NCBI RefSeq assembly: GCF_016584665.1
Contig: NZ_BBJB01000016.1
Span: forward strand, 62,001-126,000
Origin: Pseudanabaena sp. lw0831
GTDB taxonomy: Bacteria > Cyanobacteriota > Cyanobacteriia > Pseudanabaenales > Pseudanabaenaceae
Length of the DNA: 64,000 nucleotides
Direction: 5' to 3'
Part shown: piece after piece, positions 17,212-25,988 of the stretch
Layout of the letters: every line of letters starts with the position of its first letter
Numbering within the stretch: position 1 is the stretch's first letter
Translations under genes and position numbers: made by a program
Notes under the pieces: model-generated
Told to the model about the DNA's origin: nothing
The model's database searches: none
The model's input: the letters and a program-made list of their open reading frames with translations, nothing else

Positions 17212-19212
17212 GAGGTTCTCGATGAATATCCAAGTTTGTAGAACCTCGGCAACAGTCCAAGCTTGAGCTATACAGCCACGCGCTCGCATGGGGGCATCAC
17301 CATCAAAGATTTCACTCAGACTGCCTAAACCACTAGCTTGCAGGTGATGAGACATTGGCTGGAGCATTGCGTGAGCCTGTTCGGGATTTTGATAGACCCG
17401 CAGATGACTCCGCACAAATGCACCAAGCAACCAGCCCCATACTGTTCCTTGATGATAAACACTGTCTCGTTGATATGAGTCACCTCCGTAATGTCCGCAA
17501 TAGTCAGGATGTTCAGGGGATAGCGATCGCAATCCGTAGGAAGTAAGTAGCGATCGACCACATGCATCCACAATACTTTTTTGTTGAACTTCAGTTAATA
17601 GTGGCGAGATGGGCAGAGATACGGCAAAGATTTGATTGGGGCGCAGAGTATCATCGTTAAACGCTTTGCCGTCTGAATTTAGAACATCATAGCAATGGCC
17701 AGTTGATGGATTCCAAAACTGCTGAAATCCAATTCTGGCTCGCTCTGCGAGTTTCTCATAGTGATCATGGGGCTTGCCAATCTTTTGCGCGATCGCGGAC
17801 ATCGTCGCAAGGGCACAATACCAAAGTGCATTAATTTCTACGGGCTTGCCAATGCGAGGCGTGACTACCCAGTCACCAATCTTGGCATCCATCCAAGTGA
17901 GTTGCACTCCCGATTCACCTGCATAGAGCAAGCCGTCGCTATCGAGATGGATGTTGTAGCGAGTACCTTTGCAATGCCAATCGATAACTTCTTCGAGAGC
18001 AGGAAAGAGATGATGTAATAAGTGATCGTCACCAGTTGCCGCATGGTAAGCACGGATGGCTTCAAAGTACCAAAGTGTTGCATCGACTGTGTTGTATTCA
18101 GGATTTTCTCCGACATCAGGAAAACGATTAGGAAGCATTCCTCGATCGAGATATTGGGCAAAGGTAAGTAAAATAGAACGCGCAATTTCAGGGCGCCCCG
18201 TTGCCAATGTTAATCCTGTGAGACTAATCATCGTATCTCTTCCCCAGTCAGAGAACCAGTGATATCCTGCGATAATCGTTTTGCCATTATCTTGCTCTGG
18301 ACGATCCACGATAAACTGATCGGCGGCTAGCACTAACTGCTTGATCCAATCTGGCGCTGACTGGGTTGAGATTTTGAAGGGATAGTTTAAGGAATAAAAA
18401 GAGTGCCAAGTCTCTAAAAGCTTCGTCTCGCGATCGCGTTCTATTTGCAAAGCAAATTTGCCATCTAAGGAAGCGTCTGCCTCTGTGCTCGCAATAATAG
18501 TTAAAGTCTCACCCACCTCTAGTTTTACATCAAAAGTAACAACATGAAGATGATCTTCGCGATCGCTTAATCCGCGTTCGCTTTCTATCGCTAGATCGAA
18601 TCCCTTATACCAATCGTGAGCAAGGGCGAAATTAGCGCGATCGCTAAGCAAATAGAATGGAGTTGCCGTTGAGAAAGCCTTAATACAAACTCCTTTCTCC
18701 ATGCGATCTACCTGCATTTGCCAATTGTCACCGATGGTACTGCCATGGTAGTCACGATAGTTAACTAACGCTTTAATTGAGAGCATCATAGGAGAACTAC
18801 CTCTCTCTAGAGCATATTGAATATAGGTAGTATTTTGTCCATACTGCATCCATATCCTTTTTTGCAGTAGCGCATCAGCACAAGCAAAGCTCCACTTGGG
18901 TATGCTTTCCTCTAATGCGAAACTTTCAATATTTTGATAACCAGATGGCTTAACAGTTCCATCTGCCCAACGATTAGTATGAAGAGGATAATGCCGATCC
19001 CTATATCTTACAGTTTCATCTAATTTTGAGAGCAAGAGCGATCGCTCTAATGGAGGTTTGAGTGCACCTACCAACAAGCCATGATAGCGACGGGTCAGCA
19101 TTCCTGAGATCGTGCCAGACGCATAGCCACCGATGCCATTAGTCACTAGCCATTCATATTCTTCTGACTTAGTGCGATCGCCACAAATCTCTCTCCCAAA
19201 ATTGATGCTCAT
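17203..19212 (-). CDS. Glycogen debranching enzyme (amylo-alpha-1,6-glucosidase)
   Basis: Hydrolyses alpha-1,6 branch points during glycogen breakdown. The 669 residues divide into an N-terminal GDE_N beta domain (about 15-240; ATNGIGGYASGT-like WLVTNGIGGYASGTISGM, RRYHGLLV) and a C-terminal (alpha/alpha)6 barrel (about 280-665). The barrel carries FSDWGRDTMISLTGL, NTVDATLWYFEA and HQGTVWGWLLGAFV, in which the catalytic acids reside. The ATG at 19212 is the only sensible start. The final codons (KR and stop) lie inside a hairpin arm shared with another locus. No other glycogen gene adjoins. Confidence 0.93.
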   Translation of the reverse strand: MSINFGREICGDRTKSEEYEWLVTNGIGGYASGTISGMLTRRYHGLLVGALKPPLERSLLLSKLDETVRYRDRHYPLHTNRWADGTVKPSGYQNIESFALEESIPKWSFACADALLQKRIWMQYGQNTTYIQYALERGSSPMMLSIKALVNYRDYHGSTIGDNWQMQVDRMEKGVCIKAFSTATPFYLLSDRANFALAHDWYKGFDLAIESERGLSDREDHLHVVTFDVKLEVGETLTIIASTEADASLDGKFALQIERDRETKLLETWHSFYSLNYPFKISTQSAPDWIKQLVLAADQFIVDRPEQDNGKTIIAGYHWFSDWGRDTMISLTGLTLATGRPEIARSILLTFAQYLDRGMLPNRFPDVGENPEYNTVDATLWYFEAIRAYHAATGDDHLLHHLFPALEEVIDWHCKGTRYNIHLDSDGLLYAGESGVQLTWMDAKIGDWVVTPRIGKPVEINALWYCALATMSAIAQKIGKPHDHYEKLAERARIGFQQFWNPSTGHCYDVLNSDGKAFNDDTLRPNQIFAVSLPISPLLTEVQQKSIVDACGRSLLTSYGLRSLSPEHPDYCGHYGGDSYQRDSVYHQGTVWGWLLGAFVRSHLRVYQNPEQAHAMLQPMSHHLQASGLGSLSEIFDGDAPMRARGCIAQAWTVAEVLQTWIFIENLKR

Positions 19213-19360
19213 TATTTATATGCTTTTACTAGATCTTAACTCACCCTAACAAATTTAGTTGATCGATACCTTTACTTACAATAAAAGATTACTTAGATGT
19301 TTTGGGGATTTCAATAGGGCTATCCTCAGCAAAAAATTATTTAAAGATTGGTTTAAAACA

Positions 19361-19390
19361 TTGGTTTAAATAATTTAGTAGAGATATAAT
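19361..19390 (+). promoter_or_regulatory. Candidate promoter of the EamA transporter gene
   Basis: TTGGTT (19361-19366) and TATAAT (19385-19390) are separated by 18 nt, 45 nt before the start codon. The -10 hexamer is perfect and the -35 weak. The upstream stretch repeats ATTGGTTTAAA twice. Confidence 0.45.
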
Positions 19391-19435
19391 GGAGAGATTA
19401 GCCTTCATTGCTCCATTCCAATATATAGACATGCA

Positions 19436-20464
19436 ATGACTCAAGAATTTTCTGGAATTTCTAATTCTCAAAATCGTAACGTTGGTCGGTGGTTCCTCGC
19501 GATCGCCACTCTCATATTTGGCGCTTCTAATGCGATTGCCACGAAATTGCACGATCTAGGTGATGCACACCTGATTGATGGCAGAAATCCGATTTCCTTT
19601 TGTAATAGTCTATTTGTTGGAAATATCTGCGAATTAGGCATCTTAATCTTCTTATACCATCGAGAATGGAACTTGAAAGAGATTAGGAAAATCAAATTAA
19701 AAGGTTGGCTTTTCCTAACCATTGTTGCCATTCTAAGTGGTGCATTGGCTCCAGCCTTGATCTTTACCGCCCTAGACAGAACTGCAATCAACAATGTGAT
19801 TTTAGTTAGCAGAATTGAGCCAGTTCTAGTTTTAGCTTTATCGTTTTTAATTCTCAAAGCCAAAATAAATTCTTGGAATATCGCGGGCGCGATCGCGACC
19901 GTTATTGGCGTTGCTTTAGTTATTCTGCTTCAGTCAGGTAGTAGCTTAGTATTTTACAGTGGCGAGGTTTTAACTGTCATTGGTGCAATTATTTTGGCGA
20001 TCGCTTCTACAATTAGTGATGTTTATCTGGTCAATATTCCTCTAGGCTTTTTTAGGGTTTTTAGGACGTTAATTGGCACTTTAGTCTTTGGCACAATCGT
20101 AATCGCGCTATTTGGCTTTGAGCATTTTACCGATGTTTTTTCACCTTTTTTATGGCAATGGATTCTGATTTATAGCTTTGTAATTGTTATTGGCGGGCAG
20201 TTATGCTGGATAATCGGCTTAAAAAAATCTACTTCTATCGATATTACTTTAGCTAGTGCTTTTAGTGCAATTGCGGGAATCTTATGCTCCTACTTTATTG
20301 TTGGACAGTCTCCCAATGCCGCTCAATATATTGGTGGTGGATTCATTCTTCTAGGAATCATGCTTGGGGATGTAGGCGCATGGATGCAGGATAAAAAAGC
20401 GAAGGGAACCCAAACTCATTCTGCGATCGCTATTGATATGGAAGCGGGATTCAAAGGGGTATAG
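19436..20464 (+). CDS. EamA-domain (DMT superfamily) transporter
   Basis: An inner-membrane transporter of 342 residues with about ten hydrophobic segments arranged as two EamA repeats. The first repeat ends with ALIFTALDRTAINNVILVSRIEPVLVLALSF; the second holds WILIYSFVIVIGGQLCWIIG and SIDITLASAFSAIAGILCSYF. DMT proteins export metabolites such as amino acids or nucleotide sugars; the substrate is not predictable. ATG 19436 is 45 nt after a TATAAT box. A second unrelated member of the superfamily is at 46289-47227. Confidence 0.88.
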   Translation: MTQEFSGISNSQNRNVGRWFLAIATLIFGASNAIATKLHDLGDAHLIDGRNPISFCNSLFVGNICELGILIFLYHREWNLKEIRKIKLKGWLFLTIVAILSGALAPALIFTALDRTAINNVILVSRIEPVLVLALSFLILKAKINSWNIAGAIATVIGVALVILLQSGSSLVFYSGEVLTVIGAIILAIASTISDVYLVNIPLGFFRVFRTLIGTLVFGTIVIALFGFEHFTDVFSPFLWQWILIYSFVIVIGGQLCWIIGLKKSTSIDITLASAFSAIAGILCSYFIVGQSPNAAQYIGGGFILLGIMLGDVGAWMQDKKAKGTQTHSAIAIDMEAGFKGV

Positions 20465-20480
20465 CCCACATTACAAACCC

Positions 20481-20523
20481 CAAAAATGTTGCGGCGGGCT
20501 TTTCGCCCACCACAACATTTTTG
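20481..20523 (+). terminator. Imperfect hairpin after the EamA gene
   Basis: Arms 20481-20499 and 20505-20523 pair with two mismatches around a GGGC/GCCC core. It lies 17 nt after the stop and has weak T-runs. It resembles the other palindromes but is decayed. Confidence 0.65.
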
Positions 20524-20524
20524 A

Positions 20525-20671
20525 AGTCAATTATTTTGTGGAAGTCCCTTAGAAGCAGTCCAAAATGCTCAAGAAGTGATTGAACTGCTAGTAGAAACTG
20601 CCTTAGAAAAAGGTGAAACATTGCCCAAGCGCCAAAAGTTTCAAGAAATTCCAATTTTACAAGTTGCATAA
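20525..20671 (+). pseudogene. 3' remnant of a HicB-like antitoxin gene
   Basis: An open stretch without a start codon, beginning after a TGA at 20522-20524. It encodes PLEAVQNAQEVIELLVETAL, then EKGETLPKRQKFQEIPILQVA and a stop. The EA..NAQE.IEL..ETA....G..LP pattern is the C-terminal half of HicB-type antitoxins. The N-terminal half and any HicA toxin are missing, so this is a relic. The hairpin at 20481-20523 abuts the break point. Confidence 0.55.
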
Positions 20672-20845
20672 AGTAGAACGATCGCGCGATCTCAAAAAAT
20701 TGCTCATGTCGGGGCGATCGCCTAAAAAAATTATGAAATGAAAAATTATGCTCTATAAGTTAGCTATTTAGGTTATGATCGGTAACTGTCGCGAATTGTA
20801 TTAAATTTTTAGACTTTTACCTCTACATCACCTGATAGAACAGCA

Positions 20846-21151
20846 ATGGCTAAGAAAAGCATGATCGAGCGCGAGAAAAAGCGCACCAAATTAGCTGAAA
20901 AGTATGCAGCTAAACTCGAAGCACTTAAAGAAAAGTTTGCCAGTCCTGAACTGACACAACAACAAAAAGTTGCTGTCCACCGTGAAATCCAACAAATTCC
21001 TCGTAATGCCAACCCTACTCGCCACCGCAATCGCTGCTGGGCAACTGGTAGACCCCGTGGCTATTACAAAGATTTCGGCTTGTGCCGTAACGTTTTGCGT
21101 GAAATGGCTCACCAAGGCTTATTGCCAGGCGTAGTTAAATCTAGCTGGTAA
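20846..21151 (+). CDS. rpsN: 30S ribosomal protein S14
   Basis: A small-subunit protein that binds the 3' domain of 16S rRNA. The 101 residues are the long, zinc-independent form: the C-terminal RNA-binding segment [20 protein letters not shown] lacks the paired CxxC ribbons of the short form. It starts [13 protein letters not shown] and ends SSW, as expected. It stands alone, outside a ribosomal operon, as is normal for cyanobacteria. It is followed by a classic terminator. Confidence 0.98.
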   Translation: MAKKSMIEREKKRTKLAEKYAAKLEALKEKFASPELTQQQKVAVHREIQQIPRNANPTRHRNRCWATGRPRGYYKDFGLCRNVLREMAHQGLLPGVVKSSW

Positions 21152-21160
21152 TTTTTGGGA

Positions 21161-21198
21161 ACAAAAAAGCCGTCACCAACTGGTGACGGCTTTTTTGT
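21161..21198 (+). terminator. rpsN terminator
   Basis: Arms 21161-21178 and 21181-21198 form a GC-rich stem flanked by A- and T-runs, 9 nt after the rpsN stop. This is a textbook intrinsic terminator. Confidence 0.9.
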
Positions 21199-21200
21199 TG

Positions 21201-21247
21201 CCCAAAAGATGAGAGGCGGCGCTTTGCGCCGCCTCTCATCTTTTGGG
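21201..21247. terminator. 22-bp perfect hairpin, TTT loop, between rpsN and ppsA
   Basis: Arms 21201-21222 and 21226-21247 are perfect. The core is GCGCTTTGCGC. It ends 12 nt beyond the ppsA stop and serves ppsA. Its arms share CCCAAAAGATGAGAGG with the hairpin at 17171-17211. Confidence 0.88.
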
Positions 21248-21259
21248 GTTTAGCAATAA

Positions 21260-23692
21260 TTATGCGATCGCTAGCATTGTCTTCAGCACAGAATCAGGGT
21301 TGAGACTGATTGAATCAATGCCTTGCTCGACAAGGAACTTCGCAAATTCAGGATAATCACTGGGCGCTTGACCACAGATACCGATCTTGCGATGGTTTGC
21401 CTTAGCTCTTTGAATGATCGTGCGAATCATTGATTTCACAGCTTCGTTACGCTCATCGAAGATATGCGCGACTAGAGACGAGTCCCGATCTAAGCCGAGC
21501 GTCAACTGCGTGAGATCATTAGAGCCAATCGAGAAGCCATCGAATACCTGCGAGAACTCATCCGCCAAGATCACATTACTGGGGATTTCGCACATCACAT
21601 AGACTTCGAGACCATTCTCTCCACGTTTCAAGCCATGCTTTGCCATCTCGGCAATCACCTTGCGCCCTTCCTCAGGCGTGCGACAGAAAGGAATCATCGG
21701 AATCACATTGGTTAAGCCCATATCATCACGGACACGCTTCAGGGCTTGGCATTCCAAGCCATAGGCTTCGCGATATTTCGGATCGTAGTAGCGCGATGCA
21801 CCGCGCCATCCGATCATCGGATTTTCTTCCACAGGTTCAAAGGCTCGACCGCCGAGCAGATTAGCATATTCATTGCTCTTGAAGTCAGACATCCTCACTA
21901 CGACAGGTTTGGGATAAAAAGCGGCTGCGATCGTGCCAATGCCGTGGGCAAGTTTATCAACAAAGAAATCAGCTTTGTTCTCATACCTTGCAGTCAATTG
22001 CGAAATTTCCCATTTCGCAGCCTTGTCTTCAAGGGTGTCAAAATTAATCAATGCTAGAGGATGCGCCTTGATGTGATTGGCAATGATAAATTCCATTCTC
22101 GCCAAGCCCACGCCATCGCAGGGAATCGAGGATAAACCAAAAGCTTCTTCAGGATTGCCCACATTCATCAGGATCTTGGTGGAAAGCTTGGGCAAATTAT
22201 CGAGAGAAGTCTCGACAACTTCAAAGGGAACTAGACCTTCATAAACCTTGCCTTCTTCGCCTTCGGCACAGGAAATCGTCACTTCTTGCCCCGTCTTGAT
22301 CACACCTGTGGCATTACCGCAACCAACGATCGCAGGAATACCCATTTCTCGCGCAATAATCGCCGCATGGCAGGTACGCCCACCTTGGTTGGTGACGATC
22401 GCACTAGCCTTTTTCATGATTGGTTCCCAGTCAGGATCGGTCTTGTTCGTAACTAGCACTTGCCCCGCTTGGAAATCTTCAATGTGATGCACTTCTAGAA
22501 TCACATTAGCCTTGCCTTGACCAATCATCTCACCGACAGCACGACCAGTAATCAGAATATTGCTAGAGCCATTCAGTTTGTAATTCTTGAGAATGTTGCC
22601 AGATTTTTGCGATTGCACCGTTTCAGGGCGGGCTTGGACGATAAATAATTCGCCAGTTCTGCCATCCTTCGCCCATTCAATATCCATTGGTGACAACTTA
22701 CCACGTACTTCCGAATAGTGATCTTCGATGATGCAAGCCCATTCTGCGAGTTTGAGAATCTCATCGTCGGTAATTGCAAACTTGACGCGCTCGGAAACTG
22801 GGACAGGAATGTTCTTGGTTAGCTTACCGCCGCCAATGTCATAGACCATCTTGATTTCCTTTGTGCCGAGACGCTTTTCGAGAATCGGGCGAAAACCTTG
22901 TTTGAGTGTGGGTTTGAATACAAAATACTCATCGGGATTGACAGCGCCCTGCACCACGTTTTCACCTAAGCCATAGGCGGCAGTAATCAGTGCTGCATTT
23001 TTAAAGCCTGTTTCGGTGTCAATGGAGAACATCACCCCAGAAGAGGCGAGATCGGAACGCACCATTTTTTGCACACCGACGGAGAGCGCAATATCGAAAT
23101 GGTCAAAGCCATTGATGGTGCGATAGGAAATCGCGCGATCGGTGAATAGCGAGGCAAAGCAGCGATGGCAAGCATCTACAACTTCGTTAGCGCCATAGAC
23201 ATTGAGATAGGTTTCCTGTTGTCCAGCGAAACTGGCATCGGGTAAATCTTCGGCTGTGGCACTAGAACGCACGGCAACATCAGCTTCTTTACCACAGGAC
23301 AATTCGCAGTCGCATAGTTTCTGGTAGGACATGGCGATCGCTATTTGCAGATCTTCAGGAAATGGTGTACTGAGAACCAAAGCACGAGCCATACGACCGC
23401 GATCGCGCAGGTTATTCATATCCTCAATATCAAGATCGGCAAATAGTTCGCGCAATTTTGCTTCCAAGCCAGCCTTCTCAATGAAATAACGGAAGGCATA
23501 GGCAGTGATGGCAAATCCATTAGGAACACTTACTCCCTTGGGTTGAAGCTGGCGAATCATTTCCCCTAGAGAAGCATTTTTCCCACCCACAAGGGGAATA
23601 TCAGCAATTCCCACTTCTTCAAACCAAAGTATTAATGCTTGTTCTTTGGGAACAGTTCTGGATAGTTCTGAGGCAAAAGTTGAGCTAGTCAT
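21260..23692 (-). CDS. ppsA: Phosphoenolpyruvate synthase
   Basis: Makes phosphoenolpyruvate from pyruvate with ATP hydrolysed to AMP and phosphate. The 810 residues follow the family plan: ATP-grasp nucleotide domain (about 20-360; VRSSATAEDLPDASFAGQQETYLNV), swivelling phosphohistidine domain with GGRTCHAAIIAREMG (His442), and a C-terminal TIM barrel with FSIGSNDLTQLTLGLDRDS and KIGICGQAPSDYP. All catalytic motifs are intact. ATG 23692. It is monocistronic, divergent from the flavodiiron gene across 363 nt, and ends at the hairpin shared with rpsN. Confidence 0.96.
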   Translation of the reverse strand: MTSSTFASELSRTVPKEQALILWFEEVGIADIPLVGGKNASLGEMIRQLQPKGVSVPNGFAITAYAFRYFIEKAGLEAKLRELFADLDIEDMNNLRDRGRMARALVLSTPFPEDLQIAIAMSYQKLCDCELSCGKEADVAVRSSATAEDLPDASFAGQQETYLNVYGANEVVDACHRCFASLFTDRAISYRTINGFDHFDIALSVGVQKMVRSDLASSGVMFSIDTETGFKNAALITAAYGLGENVVQGAVNPDEYFVFKPTLKQGFRPILEKRLGTKEIKMVYDIGGGKLTKNIPVPVSERVKFAITDDEILKLAEWACIIEDHYSEVRGKLSPMDIEWAKDGRTGELFIVQARPETVQSQKSGNILKNYKLNGSSNILITGRAVGEMIGQGKANVILEVHHIEDFQAGQVLVTNKTDPDWEPIMKKASAIVTNQGGRTCHAAIIAREMGIPAIVGCGNATGVIKTGQEVTISCAEGEEGKVYEGLVPFEVVETSLDNLPKLSTKILMNVGNPEEAFGLSSIPCDGVGLARMEFIIANHIKAHPLALINFDTLEDKAAKWEISQLTARYENKADFFVDKLAHGIGTIAAAFYPKPVVVRMSDFKSNEYANLLGGRAFEPVEENPMIGWRGASRYYDPKYREAYGLECQALKRVRDDMGLTNVIPMIPFCRTPEEGRKVIAEMAKHGLKRGENGLEVYVMCEIPSNVILADEFSQVFDGFSIGSNDLTQLTLGLDRDSSLVAHIFDERNEAVKSMIRTIIQRAKANHRKIGICGQAPSDYPEFAKFLVEQGIDSISLNPDSVLKTMLAIA

Positions 23693-24055
23693 AATGATTT
23701 AACTCCCTAACCACATTAGTGATTAGATCAATTCAAGAATCAAGATGGGTCAAGGGTAAAGCCTGAAATACTAATTAAGAACCTAACAACTGACTCATTG
23801 GTTAATGCCTAAGATCAAAGCTTTATACATTGGTATAAATACCTTGAGACCCCTGACATGTCCTAATTATATCTATTGTGAAAGCACCAAATTTGATCGG
23901 TAATACATTTGTTCATCAAGCTTTGCAAAGATTGACATTGTTCAATATTTCTCATTTGCCTGATAAGAACCATGAATCAAATTATGTAGTAGCGGTGATC
24001 GCTTGGTCGCTATGATTAAGAATGAGCCTTTTGTAACAGTTGAGAGAATGCGATC
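23693..24055. other. Divergent promoter region of ppsA and the flavodiiron gene
   Basis: This 363-nt AT-rich gap has no hairpin and no reading frame of note. A TTGACA hexamer lies near 23933 on the plus strand but lacks a good -10 at the right spacing. I see nothing else. Confidence 0.4.
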
Positions 24056-25768
24056 GTGACTAACACTAAGCCCCGTGATGTACAAGCAATTTATATAGCT
24101 GACGAAACCTTTGCTCTGCGATCGCGTAGTTGGAATCGCTTGCGGTTTGAAATTGAATATGCTCTCGAAAAAGGGACAACTGCAAATTCATTCTTAATTC
24201 AAGGAACCTTGCTAGCGCTGATCGATCCTCCTGGAGAGACTTTTACAGCAATTTATTTAGATGAATTGCGTAAGCGCATTAACATTGGCGATATCAGCTA
24301 TGTGATTCTTGGTCATGTTAACCAGAACCGCATTGAGACATTAAAGGCTTTGCTCAAAATTAATAGTCGCATCACCTTTATTTGTACTAATCCAGGGGCG
24401 ATCGCTTTACGTCAAAGCCTAGAGGAAACATTCGGGGAAAATCTCAAAATTCAAGTTGTACGTGGTGAAGAAACCCTCGATCTTGGTAAAGGTCACATTC
24501 TCAAATTTATTCCCACTTCTACACCTCGTCATCCTGACGAGCTTTGCACATACGACTCGAAAACACAGATTTTATATACAGATAAATTTTTTGGGGCACA
24601 TATCTGTGGCGATCAGGTCTTTGACGAGGGTTGGAGTCATCTATTAGGCGATCGCCGTTATTATTTCGATAGCACAATGGCTAACCAAGTCCGCCAAGTT
24701 GAGGCAGCCCTCGATAAGCTAACCGATCTGCCTGCGGTGTTTTATGCTCCTGGACATGGGCCGATGTTGCGCTATGGGTTGCATGAGTTGGTCAATCTCT
24801 ATCGTCAATGGAGTGAAGCGCAGAAACAGCAAAATATTTCTGTAGCATTGCTCTTTGCTTCGGCTTATGGCAATACGACGACGATCGCTAATGCTTTGGC
24901 AAGAGGTATCACTAAAGCAGGAGTTTCTGTCGAGTTAATTAATTGTGAAACCGCCGAACCAGAAGAGATCAAAATTGCGATCGAAAAATCGTCTGGTTTC
25001 TTAATTGGTTCGCCAACCTTGGGTGGACATTTACCAACACAGGTGCAAACGGCTTTGGGCATAGTTTTGTCTACGGCGACTAAGAGCTATCAAGCAGGTG
25101 TATTTGGCTCCTATGGATGGAGTGGCGAAGCTGTAGATCTTATTTCTGGAAAGCTAAAGGATGCTGGCTATACTCTTGCCTTTGAGCCGATTCGGATTAA
25201 GTTCACGCCTACCGAAGCAACTTTACAAGTTTGTGAAGAGACAGGAACTGATTTTGCCCAAGCGTTGAAGAAAGCCAAAAAAGTTCGGACAACACTCAAT
25301 CCCGGAAGTACCGTGGAGCAAGCTGTAGGGCGAATTGTTGGTTCTCTATGTGTACTAACAGTCAAACATGGTGAAATCTCAACGGCGATGCTTGCATCTT
25401 GGGTATCGCAAGCTTCGTTTAATCCTCCAGGCTTAACGATCGCAGTTGCCAAGGATCGTGCGATCGAGACTTATTTATTTGAAGGCGATCGCTTTGTTTT
25501 GAATATTCTTGAACAAGGCAAACAACTTCGCAAACACTTTATGAAAAAATTTGCACCTGGGGAAGATCGTTTTACAGATGTACAAATTGAAGAAACAGAA
25601 GGTGGTCTAATTTTGCCAGATGGATTGGCATATTTGCAATGTTGTGTTGCACAACGGATGGAATGTGGCGATCACTGGATTGTCTATGCGATCGTGGAGA
25701 ATGGCAAGCTATTGCAATCTAATGGCTTAACGGCAATTCACCACCGCAAAACGGCTAGTAATTATTAA
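24056..25768 (+). CDS. Diflavin flavodiiron protein, Flv1-like (non-canonical metal site)
   Basis: Cyanobacterial Flv proteins pass electrons from photosystem I or its donors to O2. The 570 residues hold a metallo-beta-lactamase-like diiron domain (1-250), a flavodoxin domain (about 260-400; LFASAYGNTTTIANAL) and a flavin-reductase domain (about 415-570; VGRIVGSLCVLTVKHGEIST). The canonical ligand motif HxExDH is replaced by H87-x-N89-x-N91-R92, as in the Flv1/Flv2 class; Flv3/Flv4 keep the ligands. Length and the absence of an flv4-sll0218-type operon favour Flv1. It starts at GTG 24056. The partner with canonical ligands is not in this window. Confidence 0.9.
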   Translation: MTNTKPRDVQAIYIADETFALRSRSWNRLRFEIEYALEKGTTANSFLIQGTLLALIDPPGETFTAIYLDELRKRINIGDISYVILGHVNQNRIETLKALLKINSRITFICTNPGAIALRQSLEETFGENLKIQVVRGEETLDLGKGHILKFIPTSTPRHPDELCTYDSKTQILYTDKFFGAHICGDQVFDEGWSHLLGDRRYYFDSTMANQVRQVEAALDKLTDLPAVFYAPGHGPMLRYGLHELVNLYRQWSEAQKQQNISVALLFASAYGNTTTIANALARGITKAGVSVELINCETAEPEEIKIAIEKSSGFLIGSPTLGGHLPTQVQTALGIVLSTATKSYQAGVFGSYGWSGEAVDLISGKLKDAGYTLAFEPIRIKFTPTEATLQVCEETGTDFAQALKKAKKVRTTLNPGSTVEQAVGRIVGSLCVLTVKHGEISTAMLASWVSQASFNPPGLTIAVAKDRAIETYLFEGDRFVLNILEQGKQLRKHFMKKFAPGEDRFTDVQIEETEGGLILPDGLAYLQCCVAQRMECGDHWIVYAIVENGKLLQSNGLTAIHHRKTASNY

Positions 25769-25801
25769 AAAGAAGAAAGCGCATTGCGGTTTCTTCTTTT
25801 T
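25767..25801 (+). terminator. Flavodiiron gene terminator, ATT loop
   Basis: Arms 25767-25782 and 25786-25801 (one mismatch) close on ATT, with A- and T-runs outside. The left arm begins within the TAA stop codon (25766-25768). Confidence 0.82.
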
Positions 25802-25824
25802 CTCTGGGTGAAACTTTGCGATGT

Positions 25825-25930
25825 TATACCAATTCACAAAAGGGTGACAACACTTCTGTGAATTAAAAACCAAACCCTGTAAGGTTTTTAAAAACACAAA
25901 ATGGCTGCGCCACTTTGTGTTTTGGTATTA
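25825..25930. repeat. Cluster of TAATACCA-type palindromic elements
   Basis: Three short hairpins follow each other: 25831-25864 (AATTCACA arms), 25865-25889 (AAAAACC arms) and 25891-25923 (AAAACACAAA arms, one mismatch). The block is bounded by TTATACCAA on the left and its inverted form TTGGTATTA on the right. A similar TAATACCAATTCTC element is at 28736-28773. Confidence 0.6.
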
Positions 25931-25937
25931 CTAGTGG

Positions 25938-25970
25938 GTTTGTTTCCTCGCCTTCGGCGAGGAAACAAAC
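25938..25970. terminator. 15-bp perfect hairpin, TTC loop
   Basis: Arms 25938-25952 and 25956-25970 close on TTC (core CGCCTTCGGCG, a very stable RNA loop). It lies 18 nt beyond the stop of the broken minus-strand gene and also faces the flavodiiron gene, so it could serve both strands. Confidence 0.82.
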
Positions 25971-25988
25971 TTCTGCCTGAAAAGCGAA

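Larger units (their letters stand above)
20465..20845. other. Gap between the EamA gene and rpsN
   Basis: The gap holds an imperfect hairpin, the HicB-like relic (20525-20671) and about 170 nt of leader for rpsN. The leader contains one HIP1 site (about 20714) and an AT-rich promoter zone near 20740-20790. No further gene is visible. Confidence 0.5.

Noticed and set aside
23933-23938. TTGACA as the flavodiiron gene -35 box
   Set aside because: No acceptable -10 hexamer lies 16-18 nt downstream.
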